In this document: in pieces, positions 1 to 9,084 of the stretch | Numbering within the stretch: position 1 is the stretch's first letter | Layout of the letters: every line of letters starts with the position of its first letter | Assembly: GCA_031292215.1 (NCBI GenBank) | Contig: JARLHO010000047.1 | Coordinates: 1 to 49,115, forward strand | Reading direction: 5' to 3' | Source: Syntrophobacteraceae bacterium | GTDB taxonomy: Bacteria > Desulfobacterota > Syntrophobacteria > Syntrophobacterales > Syntrophobacteraceae | Length of the DNA: 49,115 nucleotides | The notes under the pieces: generated by a model | Told to the model about the DNA's origin: nothing | Seen by the model: the letters and a program-made list of their open reading frames with translations, nothing else | Databases searched by the model: none | Program-made: the position numbers and the translations under genes

Positions 1-2
1 GC

Positions 3-77
3 GGCACGGCCTGCATGCCTTTTGCCACGACGCCTGAAAAGGCAGATACGATGGAAGCATGTGGCCTAAACATCTGA
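3..77 (+). CDS. Possible 3' end of a gene entering from the left
   Basis: The third frame is open from the first base to a TGA at 75-77 and reads ...TACMPFATTPEKADTMEACGLNI. The composition is protein-like, while the other two forward frames close earlier or read poorly. Only 24 codons are visible, so no family can be named. It may be chance. Confidence 0.2.
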   Translation, partial: GTACMPFATTPEKADTMEACGLNI

Positions 78-622
78 TGTCTCCCTCTCTACTCTACTGG
101 TTGACTACTGACCCGCAGGTCTGAACGGGCAGCAGGACTAAGATTCAACCACGAAGGACAGGAAGAGCACGAAGGAAAAATGGGGCTTCGTGGTGAACGC
201 TTACCATTCCCGGAATAGTTATCGGTCGAAAAGGGAATTTTGTTAATTGTAATTTTTCCCATCGATGATTTGGCAGTTGTCCATCAAGGGGCAAAGGGCG
301 GATTTTAGACGGAAATATCCCGTTCCGCGCAGATGCGGGAGGGGGATTTCCGGCTAAGGTGGCCTGAAAAATATTGATTTGGTTGAGGTGCTGTTATATT
401 TGCTCCGATTTTAGTTTAGCCATCCAGGGGAAAGCTCAAATGATTTAATAAACCTTTTCCGCTGGCAAGTTTAATCCGCTTGTGGTACTATCAGTCAGCA
501 TTATTGGGTGCTTCTCATTTACTATTCCGTATAGCATCAAGTTCTCGCCATTTTCCGCTTTTGCTGTTCACCTCTTATGAGGCTTTTCTGCGACGAGGAC
601 CTGCCACGCAAGGGAGCTGCGC
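78..622. other. Intergenic region with a CCACGAAG inverted repeat
   Basis: No convincing gene is seen in this 545-base stretch. ACCACGAAG at 148-156 is repeated in inverted form at 186-194 (CTTCGTGGT), with further direct copies of ACGAAG between them. Motifs of this kind are often dispersed intergenic repeats. Bases 230-560 are A+T-richer than the genes and should hold the promoter of the kinase that starts at 623, but no clear -35/-10 pair stands out. Confidence 0.4.
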
Positions 623-2785
623 ATGCTCGATGCCGCCATGACAAAAGATCAACTTTTAGCCGAACTGGGCGCGTTGCGTGAGCGGGTTTTCCAATTGGAG
701 CGGGAGAAAAAAGAGACGGCTCTGGCCCTGAAGCGGTATCGGCATGCGGAAGAGGGGCCATCGGATAGCGAGGCCGGGTATCGGGATGAAAAGGCGCCGA
801 TCGCCCTTGATATCTCCGGCCGAGCGGAAAGGGAGGAGGCGCTTCGCAAATCTGAGGAAAAGCATCGCCACATTATCGAACACTCAACGGAGGGCATTTT
901 CCAGATGTCCCCCGACGGGAGACTTCTTAGCGCAAACCCTGCATTTGCCGCGATGTTTGGATTTGAATCCGCCAGGCAGATCGTGGGGGAGGGTAACGAC
1001 TTCTGTGAAAAACTCTGCGTCGATCCGCAGGATCGTTCGAAGCTCCTGGAGCTGGTAAACGGGGGAAAGAGCTTCCCGGGTTTTGAAATGAAGATGAGGC
1101 GGCGAAACGGAGACGTTTTCCTGATGTCCTTAAACGTTGGTTGCATCCGCGACAGCCATGGCGATCTACTCCACTGCGACGGGTTTGCAACCGACATAAC
1201 GGACCGTAAGCGGGCAGAGGAGGCGCTGCGGGAGGCCGAGATGGAAATGAGACGGCAGTCCGCCATGATAGGCTCACTGCTTGACTCCATCCCCGACTTC
1301 ATTTTCTATAAGGACCTAAACGGCGTCTACCTGGGTTGCAATCACCCCTTTGCCGAGCTTGTCGGGCGGCCGCGCGATCAAATCGTTGGCAAGACAGACT
1401 ATGATCTTGTCGAAAGAAAAAAGGCCGATTTCTACCGGGAGCATGACAAGCGCATGCTGGAGTCATCGGCGCCAAGGCAAAATGAGGAATGGATCGCCTA
1501 TCCGGATGGTCGGGAAAAACTTGTCGAAACCCTAAAAACCCCCCTTCGGGGACCCGACGGGGCGCCGATCGGTATCCTTGGCATAAGCCGGGACATAACC
1601 GAGCGCAAACGGATGGAGCAACAACAGCAGCAGTTGCTAAAGGCCGAGAGTCTCACCCGCATGGCCGGGGCCATCGCCCACCACTTCAACAATCAGCTCG
1701 CCGTGGTCATGGGGGGGCTGGAAATGGCCAGGGAAGACCTGGGGGCCGACCACAGCATCGCGGCGCTATTGACCGAGTCTTGCCAGGCGGCCGGTAAGGC
1801 CGCCGATATCAGCACCCGCATGCTTGCCTGTCTGGGCCAGACCTCGGCAGAGCTCACCGCTCTCGATCTTGTCCAAACCTGTAACCGGGCCATTGACCGG
1901 CAGGTCGCCTCTTTTCCGCAGTCAATCCGTATAGAGTCTTCCATGCCCTCCGAACCCATTGCGATAAGGGGACACGGCCCGAAGGTGGAGCAGGTGTTGT
2001 CCAATTTGATCGCTAATGCGCAAGAGGCAATTAGCGACGATAAGGGAACGATTCGGATCTCGGTTCGAGTTGTTTCGGCCCGTGAGGCGAGAGCAACTCA
2101 CCTCTTTCCGGCCGGCTGGACGCCGCAAAGCGATCTTTATGGCTGCCTGGAAGTCTGCGATACCGGCTGCGGTATTGCCGTGGAACAAATTGACTCGATC
2201 TTTGATCCCTTCTTTTCCACCAAGTTTACCGGCCGGGGGCTGGGACTGGCGGAGGTGCAAGGGATTGTGCGAATGCACGGGGGGGCGGTCTCTGTGGAAA
2301 GCGCTCCGGGCCTTGGGTCGGTTTTTAGCGTGTTTTGGCCTCTGGCGCCGATAGAGGCGGCGTCTTTGCCAAAGCGGGCGCCCCGATCGGCCCCGCCCGG
2401 TGAGGGCGCGGGTTTTGTCCTTGTCGTCGATGATGACTGCGCGCTGCGCAATCTGGCGGCAAAGATGCTCGGCCGGTTGGGGCGCCGGGTTCTTACTGCC
2501 GCCGGGGGCCTTGAGGCCATTGAGGTTTTGCGGGCGCGCGAAAGTGAAACCCGGTTGGTGCTTTTGGATCTTACCATGCCGGGTATGAACGGCTGGGAAA
2601 CCCTGGCGGGGCTTAGGGCTCTTCGGCCTGATATTGCGGTCATCCTGGCCAGCGGCTACGACAAGGCCCAGGCCATGGAAGGTAGCCACACCGAATTTCC
2701 CCAAACTTTCTTGCACAAACCATACGGAATGATGGAACTGAAACAGGCGATAGATAAGGTGCTCGGAGCGCCGATACCCGATTGA
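623..2785 (+). CDS. PAS-PAS hybrid histidine kinase with C-terminal receiver
   Basis: This is a soluble sensor kinase of 720 residues with no membrane segment. A short coiled coil (about 5-45) is followed by two PAS domains (about 80-195 and 210-330). A HisKA-type motif GAIAHHFNNQ has the predicted phospho-histidine at about 353. The HATPase has an N box (NLIANAQEAI, about 461), G1 (DTGCGI) and GRGLGL. A CheY-like receiver (about 598-715) has the DDD acidic cluster, Asp649 in LLDLTMPG and Lys in HKPYG. The receiver fused behind the kinase suggests an internal phosphorelay. The start at 623 follows GGGAG; Met6 at 638 is an alternative. The signal is unknown. It lies tail to tail with the sigma-54 activator at 2977-4410. 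Confidence 0.93.
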   Translation: MLDAAMTKDQLLAELGALRERVFQLEREKKETALALKRYRHAEEGPSDSEAGYRDEKAPIALDISGRAEREEALRKSEEKHRHIIEHSTEGIFQMSPDGRLLSANPAFAAMFGFESARQIVGEGNDFCEKLCVDPQDRSKLLELVNGGKSFPGFEMKMRRRNGDVFLMSLNVGCIRDSHGDLLHCDGFATDITDRKRAEEALREAEMEMRRQSAMIGSLLDSIPDFIFYKDLNGVYLGCNHPFAELVGRPRDQIVGKTDYDLVERKKADFYREHDKRMLESSAPRQNEEWIAYPDGREKLVETLKTPLRGPDGAPIGILGISRDITERKRMEQQQQQLLKAESLTRMAGAIAHHFNNQLAVVMGGLEMAREDLGADHSIAALLTESCQAAGKAADISTRMLACLGQTSAELTALDLVQTCNRAIDRQVASFPQSIRIESSMPSEPIAIRGHGPKVEQVLSNLIANAQEAISDDKGTIRISVRVVSAREARATHLFPAGWTPQSDLYGCLEVCDTGCGIAVEQIDSIFDPFFSTKFTGRGLGLAEVQGIVRMHGGAVSVESAPGLGSVFSVFWPLAPIEAASLPKRAPRSAPPGEGAGFVLVVDDDCALRNLAAKMLGRLGRRVLTAAGGLEAIEVLRARESETRLVLLDLTMPGMNGWETLAGLRALRPDIAVILASGYDKAQAMEGSHTEFPQTFLHKPYGMMELKQAIDKVLGAPIPD

Positions 2786-2832
2786 GCAAACGATCCGCAA
2801 CACTTCGGCGTCAAGGCGCCGGCAAAGACCCC

Positions 2833-2890
2833 CATGGACGGGCGAGGCTCAATCACCCCTTTTTTTTGCAAAGGGGGGCCGGGGGGATTT
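2833..2890. repeat. Dispersed G/C-tract repeat, copy 1
   Basis: The block reads CATGGACGGGCGAGGCTC, then a T run and GCAAAGGGGGG, then GGGGGGATTTA. It matches related blocks at 46160-46218, 46511-46565 and 46657-46710. All carry a CATGGNNGGG...GGCTCNATC arm next to complementary C and G tracts that can form a hairpin. It lies between two convergent genes, so it could also act as a terminator. Confidence 0.6.
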
Positions 2891-2976
2891 ACTCTCCCGC
2901 ACGCTTGCAATGACGCCCATGGGGGGAATGGGACTTCCTGGTGAGAGCTTGCCCTAAAGCAACAGAATTGCCCCGG

Positions 2977-4410
2977 CTAGCGCGGGTTTGCCCCCTTTAT
3001 ATCGATATCGTGGACATGCTTTATACCGAAGCGCTTCATCTGGTTCCAGACAGTCACCCGGGAGACGCCAAGCATTTCGGCTGCGAGCGACTGGTTGCAA
3101 TTGGCCCGGGAAAGCGCCTCTATCAGTTGCTTTTTTTTGAGTTCTTCCCTGTTTGTTTTTTGGGGGTTTCTGGTGCGTTTCTCCAAGTGCTTTTCCCTGC
3201 GGATATCCGGCGGGAGGTGATGTGACTGGATCATATTTTCCCGGCAGGTTACGAAGGCATATTCGAGGGCGCCCTTTAGCTCCCGGACATTGCCCGGCCA
3301 GTCATAGTCCATGAGAAGCTCCATCGCGTAATTGCTTATGCCCGTTATGTCTTTTCCGCTCTTTAGGCGGATCTTTTGAAAGAAAGACTCGGCCAGCAAC
3401 GGGATGTCTTCGGCGCGCTCCCGTAGCGGGGGTAAATTTATGGGTATGACGTTTATGCGAAAGTAGAGGTCTTTTCTAAACAGCCCTTTTTCCACCAGTT
3501 GCGTAAGGTTTTTGTTCGTTGCCGAGATGATGCGTACGTCTACGGATATGGGAAAGCTGTCTCCGACGCGCTCGACTATCTTGTCTTCGAGGACGCGCAG
3601 CAGCTTTACCTGGGTGGCAAGCGGCAGATCGCCGATTTCATCGAGGAAAATATCGCCCCCCTGCGCCATTTCGAACCTGCCCGCCCGGCTCTTGTAGGCC
3701 CCCGTGTAGGCCCCCTTGACATGGCCGAAAAGCTCGCTTTCAAGGAGCGACTCGGTTAGGGCCGCGCAATTTACCTTTACAAACGGAGCGCTCTTGCGCT
3801 CCCCGATCTGGTGGATCGCCCTTGCCGCGAGCTCCTTGCCCGTTCCGCTCTCACCCAGGAGGATCACCGGGGCATCGGATCGGGAGGCATTCTCTATTAT
3901 GTCAAACACTTGCCTTGCCGCAACCGATGAGCCGACGATTCCGTAGAACCGGTCACCAGCGCCGGGTTCGCGCCTAAAGGCGGCAATTTGTCTATCTTTT
4001 TCGACTATTTCAGTAATATCGGTAATCGTTTCGACAGCCCCTATTATCTTTCCGCGCGCGTCGTAGAGGGGGGAACCATTTTTTAGCACCTGGACATGGG
4101 TCCCGTCGCGTCTCATGAGCGTGCATCGTCTCTGGCCAAGCTCCCCCGCCCGAAACAGGACGCACCAGTGGGAGAGGCCCTTGTCTCGGGCCGACTTATA
4201 GAGGCTGCAGTTTAAAATCGAGCACTTCTGCCCGATCAGTTCTTCGCGCCGATACCCGAGGATGGTTTCCACGGCGTTATTTACCGATACAATCGATCCG
4301 CGGGTGTCTATGATTATGATTCCATCCTGGATGGTGGTAAAAACCGCCCTCCAATACCTGTCGCTATCCTCGCCAAATGAGCTTTCCAGTGCACGTTCCA
4401 ATGTGTTCAA
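2977..4410 (-). CDS. PAS domain sigma-54-dependent transcriptional activator (Fis HTH)
   Basis: This bacterial enhancer-binding protein has 477 residues. The N-terminal PAS domain (about 20-135) is cysteine-rich (C63, C68, C83, C96), a pattern that would suit redox or Fe-S sensing; that is inference. The AAA+ core has Walker A GESGTGKE (186-193), the sigma-54 contact loop as GAYTGA (233-238, Tyr instead of the usual Phe) and Walker B IFLDE (254-258). A Fis-type helix-turn-helix ends the protein (SLAAEMLGVSRVTVWNQMKRFGI). It needs RNA polymerase with sigma-54. The window holds at least six sigma-54 promoters at 16.5-21.2 kb, so this is a candidate activator for them. An inverted repeat (4456-4490) lies just upstream of its start. 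Confidence 0.95.
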   Translation of the reverse strand: MNTLERALESSFGEDSDRYWRAVFTTIQDGIIIIDTRGSIVSVNNAVETILGYRREELIGQKCSILNCSLYKSARDKGLSHWCVLFRAGELGQRRCTLMRRDGTHVQVLKNGSPLYDARGKIIGAVETITDITEIVEKDRQIAAFRREPGAGDRFYGIVGSSVAARQVFDIIENASRSDAPVILLGESGTGKELAARAIHQIGERKSAPFVKVNCAALTESLLESELFGHVKGAYTGAYKSRAGRFEMAQGGDIFLDEIGDLPLATQVKLLRVLEDKIVERVGDSFPISVDVRIISATNKNLTQLVEKGLFRKDLYFRINVIPINLPPLRERAEDIPLLAESFFQKIRLKSGKDITGISNYAMELLMDYDWPGNVRELKGALEYAFVTCRENMIQSHHLPPDIRREKHLEKRTRNPQKTNREELKKKQLIEALSRANCNQSLAAEMLGVSRVTVWNQMKRFGIKHVHDIDIKGANPR

Positions 4411-4455
4411 TTTTTGATACCTGCTAATTTTTAATGGTTTACCATTTCCCGTTAC

Positions 4456-4490
4456 ATCTGTTTAAAATTGGCGTGCGGTTTTTAACAGAT
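4456..4490. promoter_or_regulatory. Inverted repeat upstream of the sigma-54 activator gene
   Basis: ATCTGTTTAAAA (4456-4467) is mirrored by TTTTTAACAGAT (4479-4490), 11 of 12 positions, with an 11-base spacer. A third half-site-like GTTGTAAACAG follows near 4500-4511. Placed 46 bases upstream of the activator start, this is a plausible autoregulatory or enhancer site. The binding protein is not known. Confidence 0.5.
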
Positions 4491-4787
4491 CGACGCAACA
4501 GTTGTAAACAGAAAAACCGGTGTGCGATCGGTTCATGCAAAAACAGCGCCTGATGAGGCGGGTCCTCGACCGTGCGCCATTGCCGGAAAAATTATCCTTT
4601 TCGGGCTCCGGTGATAACCATGAGCGCATCCCCGGTCTTTTCTCTTTAAAAAAAGTAGGCTACACTGCACCCCGTGGCGCCAACTTTGCCAGGAAAAATC
4701 CGGATCGAAATCAGCCGGACACTCTCGCTTGGCTCCCGCAAAGGAGCGCTCAATTAAAGGACAAGCCCGATTTTGTCCTCGATTTAG

Positions 4788-4980
4788 TGTACAAAATCAT
4801 CTCCTTTGCCCTTCCCGGGCGCGGGGGGAAGATCGAAGCCGGCGAGGTCCTCGAAATTATCGCTCGCGACTCGCGCGCAGGAATGGTATAGTGAAGAGAT
4901 CCCGAGGCGCGATGTGCTGAGCCGATTACCATGCAACTCTACAATGGCGCCGATTGTCGCCGGATCCGGTTAAACTGGAA
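4788..4980 (+). pseudogene. Possible decayed TusA-like sulfur-carrier gene
   Basis: One frame reads KIEAGEVLEIIARDS, which resembles the TusA/YeeD core (GEVLEVxATDPG). After the TAG at 4889-4891, another frame gives EIPRRDVL, where TusA proteins have DIPRWC. The CPxP motif that should lie upstream is absent (FALPGRG). The resemblance is short and the reading frame is broken, so a remnant is possible but unproven. The rest of 4491-5097 holds no gene I can support; a 123-codon frame at 4520-4891 that contains the fragment has no other family features. Confidence 0.25.
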
Positions 4981-5097
4981 TGCACCATCCCGGGTCAAAG
5001 CGCTTTTGGCCATGTCTTCCATATCAACAGGAGAGGATCGTTCTCGCTGGGCGGTTCTAAATCGATGAATTTGCAATGACAAACGAAAAGGGGATTT

Positions 5098-5970
5098 ATG
5101 AGTTTTCAGAAGCGACTCCTGTCAGGCGAATTTGTGGTCCTTGCGGAAATGAATACGCCCAAGGGCGTGGACACTTCGCAATTAATCCAGAACGCGCGCA
5201 GGATCAAGGGTCGTGTAGACGCAGTCATCGTGCCTGATATGGACGACGGCGTCATGAAGATGAGCGCCCTTGGCGGTGCCGTGCTGATGCACCAGCAGGG
5301 CATGGAAGCCCTCATTCACGTCTACTGCCGGGACCGAAACCGCATGGCGCTGCAGGGGGACCTGCTCGCGGCTTACGCGCTTGGCGTTCAGAGCCTGATC
5401 GTGGTTTCCGGTGAAGATATCTGCAATGGAGATCATCGTGACGCCAGGGCGGTGGACGATCTGGACGAACTGGGCCTCTTGCGGGCCCTTGGTTTACTCG
5501 AACAGGGAACCGACCTGGGCGGAAGCGATCTGCAGGGCGCTCCGAGCTTTACGGTCGGGTGTGTCATCCCGCAGTGCAAAGATGAACAGTCCCTTGATTG
5601 CGCCTTGGAACTTGCGGGGAAAAAGGTGGAGGCCGGCGCTAAATTCGTCCTGACTCCGCCTGTTTTCGATATTGGCCGTTTCGAATCCTTCATGGACAAG
5701 GCAAAGAGTTTGAAGATACCCGTAATCTCCACGGTGTACCTGCTAAAGTCGGTTGGCGCGGCTCGCTATATCGCCACCAACGAGCCTGAAGCCGGCATCT
5801 CGGAGGAGTTGATCCGGCGTATTCGCAAGGCCTCGGACCGTGAGATGGAATGCGTGCGCATAGCCGCTGAGACCGTCGCCTCGCTAAAGCTTCTCTCGCA
5901 GGGAGTGCGGATCGTGACTCTGGGATGGGAGCACAGGCTGCCCGATGTCCTTGACTATGCGGGCCTTTGA
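5098..5970 (+). CDS. metF: Methylenetetrahydrofolate reductase, MetF family (copy 1)
   Basis: This TIM-barrel flavoprotein family reduces 5,10-methylene-H4folate to 5-methyl-H4folate, or the reverse. At 290 residues it has the length of the catalytic MetF subunit. The conserved Glu sits in VLAEMNTP near the N-terminus (E18), the CRDRNRMALQGDLL helix matches the MTHFR folate/FAD region, and the C-terminus has the typical TLGWEHRLPDVLDYAGL ending. It begins an operon metF-hdrA-mvhD-metV-metF, as in acetogens and sulfate reducers where MetF works with MetV and Hdr-type electron-transfer proteins. It differs clearly from the second copy at 10291. The start follows AAAAGGGG. Confidence 0.9.
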   Translation: MSFQKRLLSGEFVVLAEMNTPKGVDTSQLIQNARRIKGRVDAVIVPDMDDGVMKMSALGGAVLMHQQGMEALIHVYCRDRNRMALQGDLLAAYALGVQSLIVVSGEDICNGDHRDARAVDDLDELGLLRALGLLEQGTDLGGSDLQGAPSFTVGCVIPQCKDEQSLDCALELAGKKVEAGAKFVLTPPVFDIGRFESFMDKAKSLKIPVISTVYLLKSVGAARYIATNEPEAGISEELIRRIRKASDREMECVRIAAETVASLKLLSQGVRIVTLGWEHRLPDVLDYAGL

Positions 5971-6033
5971 TCGTTTTCCTTTCCCAATTATCGCGGACTC
6001 AAATTTATCTACACACAAAGGACCGGAACGGCA

Positions 6034-9000
6034 ATGCAAGAGCAAAGAAATTCCGAATTGAGCAATAAGGTTCTGATAGTCGGCGGAGGCATGGGCGGCA
6101 TACGGGCTGCGCTCGACCTTGCGGAGGCAGGGCGCGACGTCGTGCTCGTGGATAAGTCGTATTCGATCGGCGGTCTCATGACGAGCCTCGACCGTACTTT
6201 TCCCACCAATAACTGCGATCTGTGCACCTTGTCACCGCGCTTGTCGGAGAGCGGCCGCCAACTCCACATCGAACTCATGACGATGACCGAAGTCGGAAGC
6301 CTTACGGGAAGTGTTGGCAAGTTCAAGGCGGGACTTACCACGCGGCCACGCTATATCGATTTGCACAAATGCACCGCCTGCGGCGAATGCTACCGGCAGT
6401 TTCCGGAGTGCGTTCGGTTTACGCCCGGCCTCGACCACCGCGCGCCGACCTGTATGCGCTATCCCCAGGCGACCCCTTATGCTTTTTCAATCGACATCGA
6501 TGCCTGTAAAGACATCGAGGCGCTGGTGGGGGTGTGCCCGGCCGGGGCGATCCTGCCAGACGATCGCCAAACGACCCATGAGGTCGATGCGGGAGCGATC
6601 ATCCTTGCGGCGGGCTCCGAGCTCTTCGATCCGCGAGTCCTGGATACCTATGGATACGGGGTGTACCCAAATGTAGTCACAAGCCTTGAGTACGAGCGGA
6701 TTCTCTCGGCATCGGGCCCCACGGGGGGAGCGCTGGTGCGGCCATCGGATGGCAAAAAGCCCCGAAAGGTCGCCTGGATACAGTGCGTGGGCTCAAGGGG
6801 GCTCCAGAAGGGTTCGGTTCCCTATTGCTCGAGCGCTTGCTGCATGTACGCGCTAAAAGAAGCCATGGTTACCCGGGAGAGGTTTTTAGAAGATATCGAG
6901 ACCACCATCTTCTATATGGACATGCGCACCTACGGAAAAGACTACGAGCTCTACTTGCAGCGGGCCAAAAACGACTATGGGGTGCGCTTTGTGCGCAGCC
7001 GTCCGCACAGCATCGACCCCGCCTTTAGCGACGGGGCAATGACCGGTGCGCTCGACATCGGTTACATGCCCTACGGGTCCAACCTGCCGGCGGCCGAAGA
7101 GTTCGACATGGTGGTGTTAACTGTTGGTTTCCGTGTTTCTAACGAGGTGCGGGAGCTTGCCGCAAGACTTGGCGTCGAGTTAAACGATCATGGTTTTGCA
7201 AAGACCGAAACTTTTGAGCCCGTTGCCTCCTCGACTCCCGGAATCTATGTCTGCGGTCTTTTCGAAACCCCCAAAGACATTCCGGAGACCCTTGTCCAGG
7301 CGGGCGCTGCCGCCTGCTGCGCCTCGGCTCACTTGAGCTCCCTGCGGGTGGTAAACGATAAGAAAGACGATCTGCCGCCCGAGCGCGACATAACCGGTGA
7401 GGACAAAAGAATCGGGGTCTTTGTTTGCGACTGCGAAAACAACATTGGCGGCGTAATAGATGTTAAGGCCATTGCGGCTGAACTCTTAGGGCTCCCCGAC
7501 GTAGTGGCCGCCGAAACGATTGGACACGGCTGCAGCCGCGACTCGCTCGAGCGGATCCAGGAAGTCATCCGCAAGGAGAAGTTAAACCGCGTGGTGATCG
7601 GCGCATGCTCGCCCAGAACCCATGAGGCGGTTTTCCAGGACACGCTGCGAAAGGCCGGACTAAATAAATACCTCGTAGAGATTGTCAACCTCCGCGACCA
7701 GGACACCTGGGTCCATCCGGACAAGCCCGCTTTTGCGGCCTCCAAGGCCAAGGAACTGATGCACATGGGAGTGGGCGCGGTTCGCATGACCCACCCCCTT
7801 ACCGACTACACCCTGCCGATGAACAAAGACGTCCTGGTGGTTGGCGGTGGCGTAACGGGCATGAAGGCCGCCCTAAGCCTTGCCGATGGCGGCTTTAAGG
7901 TCTCTTTGATCGAAAGGTCCCAGCATCTGGGCGGCAATGCCCGCAAGTTGCGAAGAACGCTTGGCGGCGACGACGTTCAGGCCTACCTGGCGACGCTTGT
8001 CGCAAAGGTCGAAGGAAACGAAAACATCCAGGTCTTAAAACAGGCTGTGGTCGTAGACCACACGGGCATGGCCGGCATGTTTAAAACCGGCGTCCAGGTC
8101 GGCCCGAGAATGGTCTATCGGCAACTGGTTCACGGCATAACGATCCTTGCGACCGGGGCTTTGCCCAACCGGCCAAGCGAAATGCTTCTGGGAAAACACA
8201 AGGCGGTAGTCACCCAGCTCGACCTCGACTCGGTCATCGAAGACGACCCGGAGAAGGTAAAAGCGCTCCAAAACATCGTGATGGTCCAGTGCGTTGGCTC
8301 GCGAGTTCCGGAAAATCCCAACTGTTCGAGGATCTGCTGCCAGTCCGCGGTGAAAAACGCCCTGAGGATCAAAGCCTTAAACCCGGATGCCTCCATATAC
8401 GTTTTGTACCGTGACATGCGCATGCCCGGAATGCAGGAAGAGTACTACACAAGGGCAAGGGAAAAGGGCGTTGTCTTCGTTCCCTACGAGTTGGACGACA
8501 TGCCCGTGGTTGGAGCCGACGGCGACAAGATATCGGTCACCTTTACCGATCCGGTCCTTGGGAGCACGGTAAATGTGCCCAGCGACTGTCTTGTGCTCAG
8601 CACCGGTTTTGTGGCCGACGAGGAATCAACCGAAGACCTGGGTATCATCTTCCACCTTCCCAGAACCTCGGATGGCTATTTTCTCGAAGACCACGTAAAG
8701 CTTCGGCCGGTGGACCTGCCAACGCCTGGATTTTTTGTGGCCGGCGCCGCCCATTCCCCCAAGAACCTAAGAGACAGCATCGCTCAGGCCCAGGCCGTTG
8801 CAAGCCGCGCCCAGACCTTCCTTGCCGGGGATGCGATCAACATGGGAGCGGCGATCGCCAAGGTTGACAGCAACCGATGCGCTGCCTGCCTCATTTGTGT
8901 GCGCGCCTGCCCCTTCGATGTGCCCTTTATCAATTCCGAGGGCCATTCGGAAATAGACCCGGCCAAGTGCCACGGCTGCGGCACCTGCGCCTCCGCATGC

Positions 9001-9084
9001 CCGGCAGAGGCGATTGCGTTAATGCAGTATGAAGACGATTTGATATTTGCCAAGTTGGACGGACTATTTGAAAGGACGGCGTAA
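6034..9084 (+). CDS. hdrA: HdrA-like iron-sulfur flavoprotein, double-length
   Basis: HdrA is the FAD- and Fe-S-containing core of heterodisulfide-reductase-type electron-transfer or bifurcating complexes. This 1016-residue protein has two HdrA-like halves. The N-terminal half has a GGGMGG FAD site (17-22), a ferredoxin insert (113-168) and a C-x13-C-x3-CC cluster site (C251, C265, C269, C270). The second half has the usual HdrA N-domain (C465, C467; CSPRTHE at 525-531), a second GGGVTG FAD site (604-609), a second cluster site (C753...CC769) and a full 2[4Fe-4S] ferredoxin tail (C949-C959, C979-C989). The first ferredoxin insert is incomplete: the fourth Cys of motif 1 is Phe123 and motif 2 keeps only C158 and C168. 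The stop overlaps the mvhD start (TAATG). Confidence 0.95.
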   Translation: MQEQRNSELSNKVLIVGGGMGGIRAALDLAEAGRDVVLVDKSYSIGGLMTSLDRTFPTNNCDLCTLSPRLSESGRQLHIELMTMTEVGSLTGSVGKFKAGLTTRPRYIDLHKCTACGECYRQFPECVRFTPGLDHRAPTCMRYPQATPYAFSIDIDACKDIEALVGVCPAGAILPDDRQTTHEVDAGAIILAAGSELFDPRVLDTYGYGVYPNVVTSLEYERILSASGPTGGALVRPSDGKKPRKVAWIQCVGSRGLQKGSVPYCSSACCMYALKEAMVTRERFLEDIETTIFYMDMRTYGKDYELYLQRAKNDYGVRFVRSRPHSIDPAFSDGAMTGALDIGYMPYGSNLPAAEEFDMVVLTVGFRVSNEVRELAARLGVELNDHGFAKTETFEPVASSTPGIYVCGLFETPKDIPETLVQAGAAACCASAHLSSLRVVNDKKDDLPPERDITGEDKRIGVFVCDCENNIGGVIDVKAIAAELLGLPDVVAAETIGHGCSRDSLERIQEVIRKEKLNRVVIGACSPRTHEAVFQDTLRKAGLNKYLVEIVNLRDQDTWVHPDKPAFAASKAKELMHMGVGAVRMTHPLTDYTLPMNKDVLVVGGGVTGMKAALSLADGGFKVSLIERSQHLGGNARKLRRTLGGDDVQAYLATLVAKVEGNENIQVLKQAVVVDHTGMAGMFKTGVQVGPRMVYRQLVHGITILATGALPNRPSEMLLGKHKAVVTQLDLDSVIEDDPEKVKALQNIVMVQCVGSRVPENPNCSRICCQSAVKNALRIKALNPDASIYVLYRDMRMPGMQEEYYTRAREKGVVFVPYELDDMPVVGADGDKISVTFTDPVLGSTVNVPSDCLVLSTGFVADEESTEDLGIIFHLPRTSDGYFLEDHVKLRPVDLPTPGFFVAGAAHSPKNLRDSIAQAQAVASRAQTFLAGDAINMGAAIAKVDSNRCAACLICVRACPFDVPFINSEGHSEIDPAKCHGCGTCASACPAEAIALMQYEDDLIFAKLDGLFERTA

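Noticed and set aside
1922-2803. Long minus-strand ORF (293 aa) across the hybrid kinase
   Set aside because: It is the shadow of the kinase in another frame, with no family motif and unlikely composition.
4720-4760. Sigma-54 promoter upstream of metF1 (TTGGCTCCCGC)
   Set aside because: TGGC is present, but no TTGC/TTG occurs at the required distance.
4520-4891. 123-codon plus-strand ORF taken as a whole gene
   Set aside because: There is no ribosome site or recognisable domain apart from the short TusA-like stretch recorded as a possible remnant.
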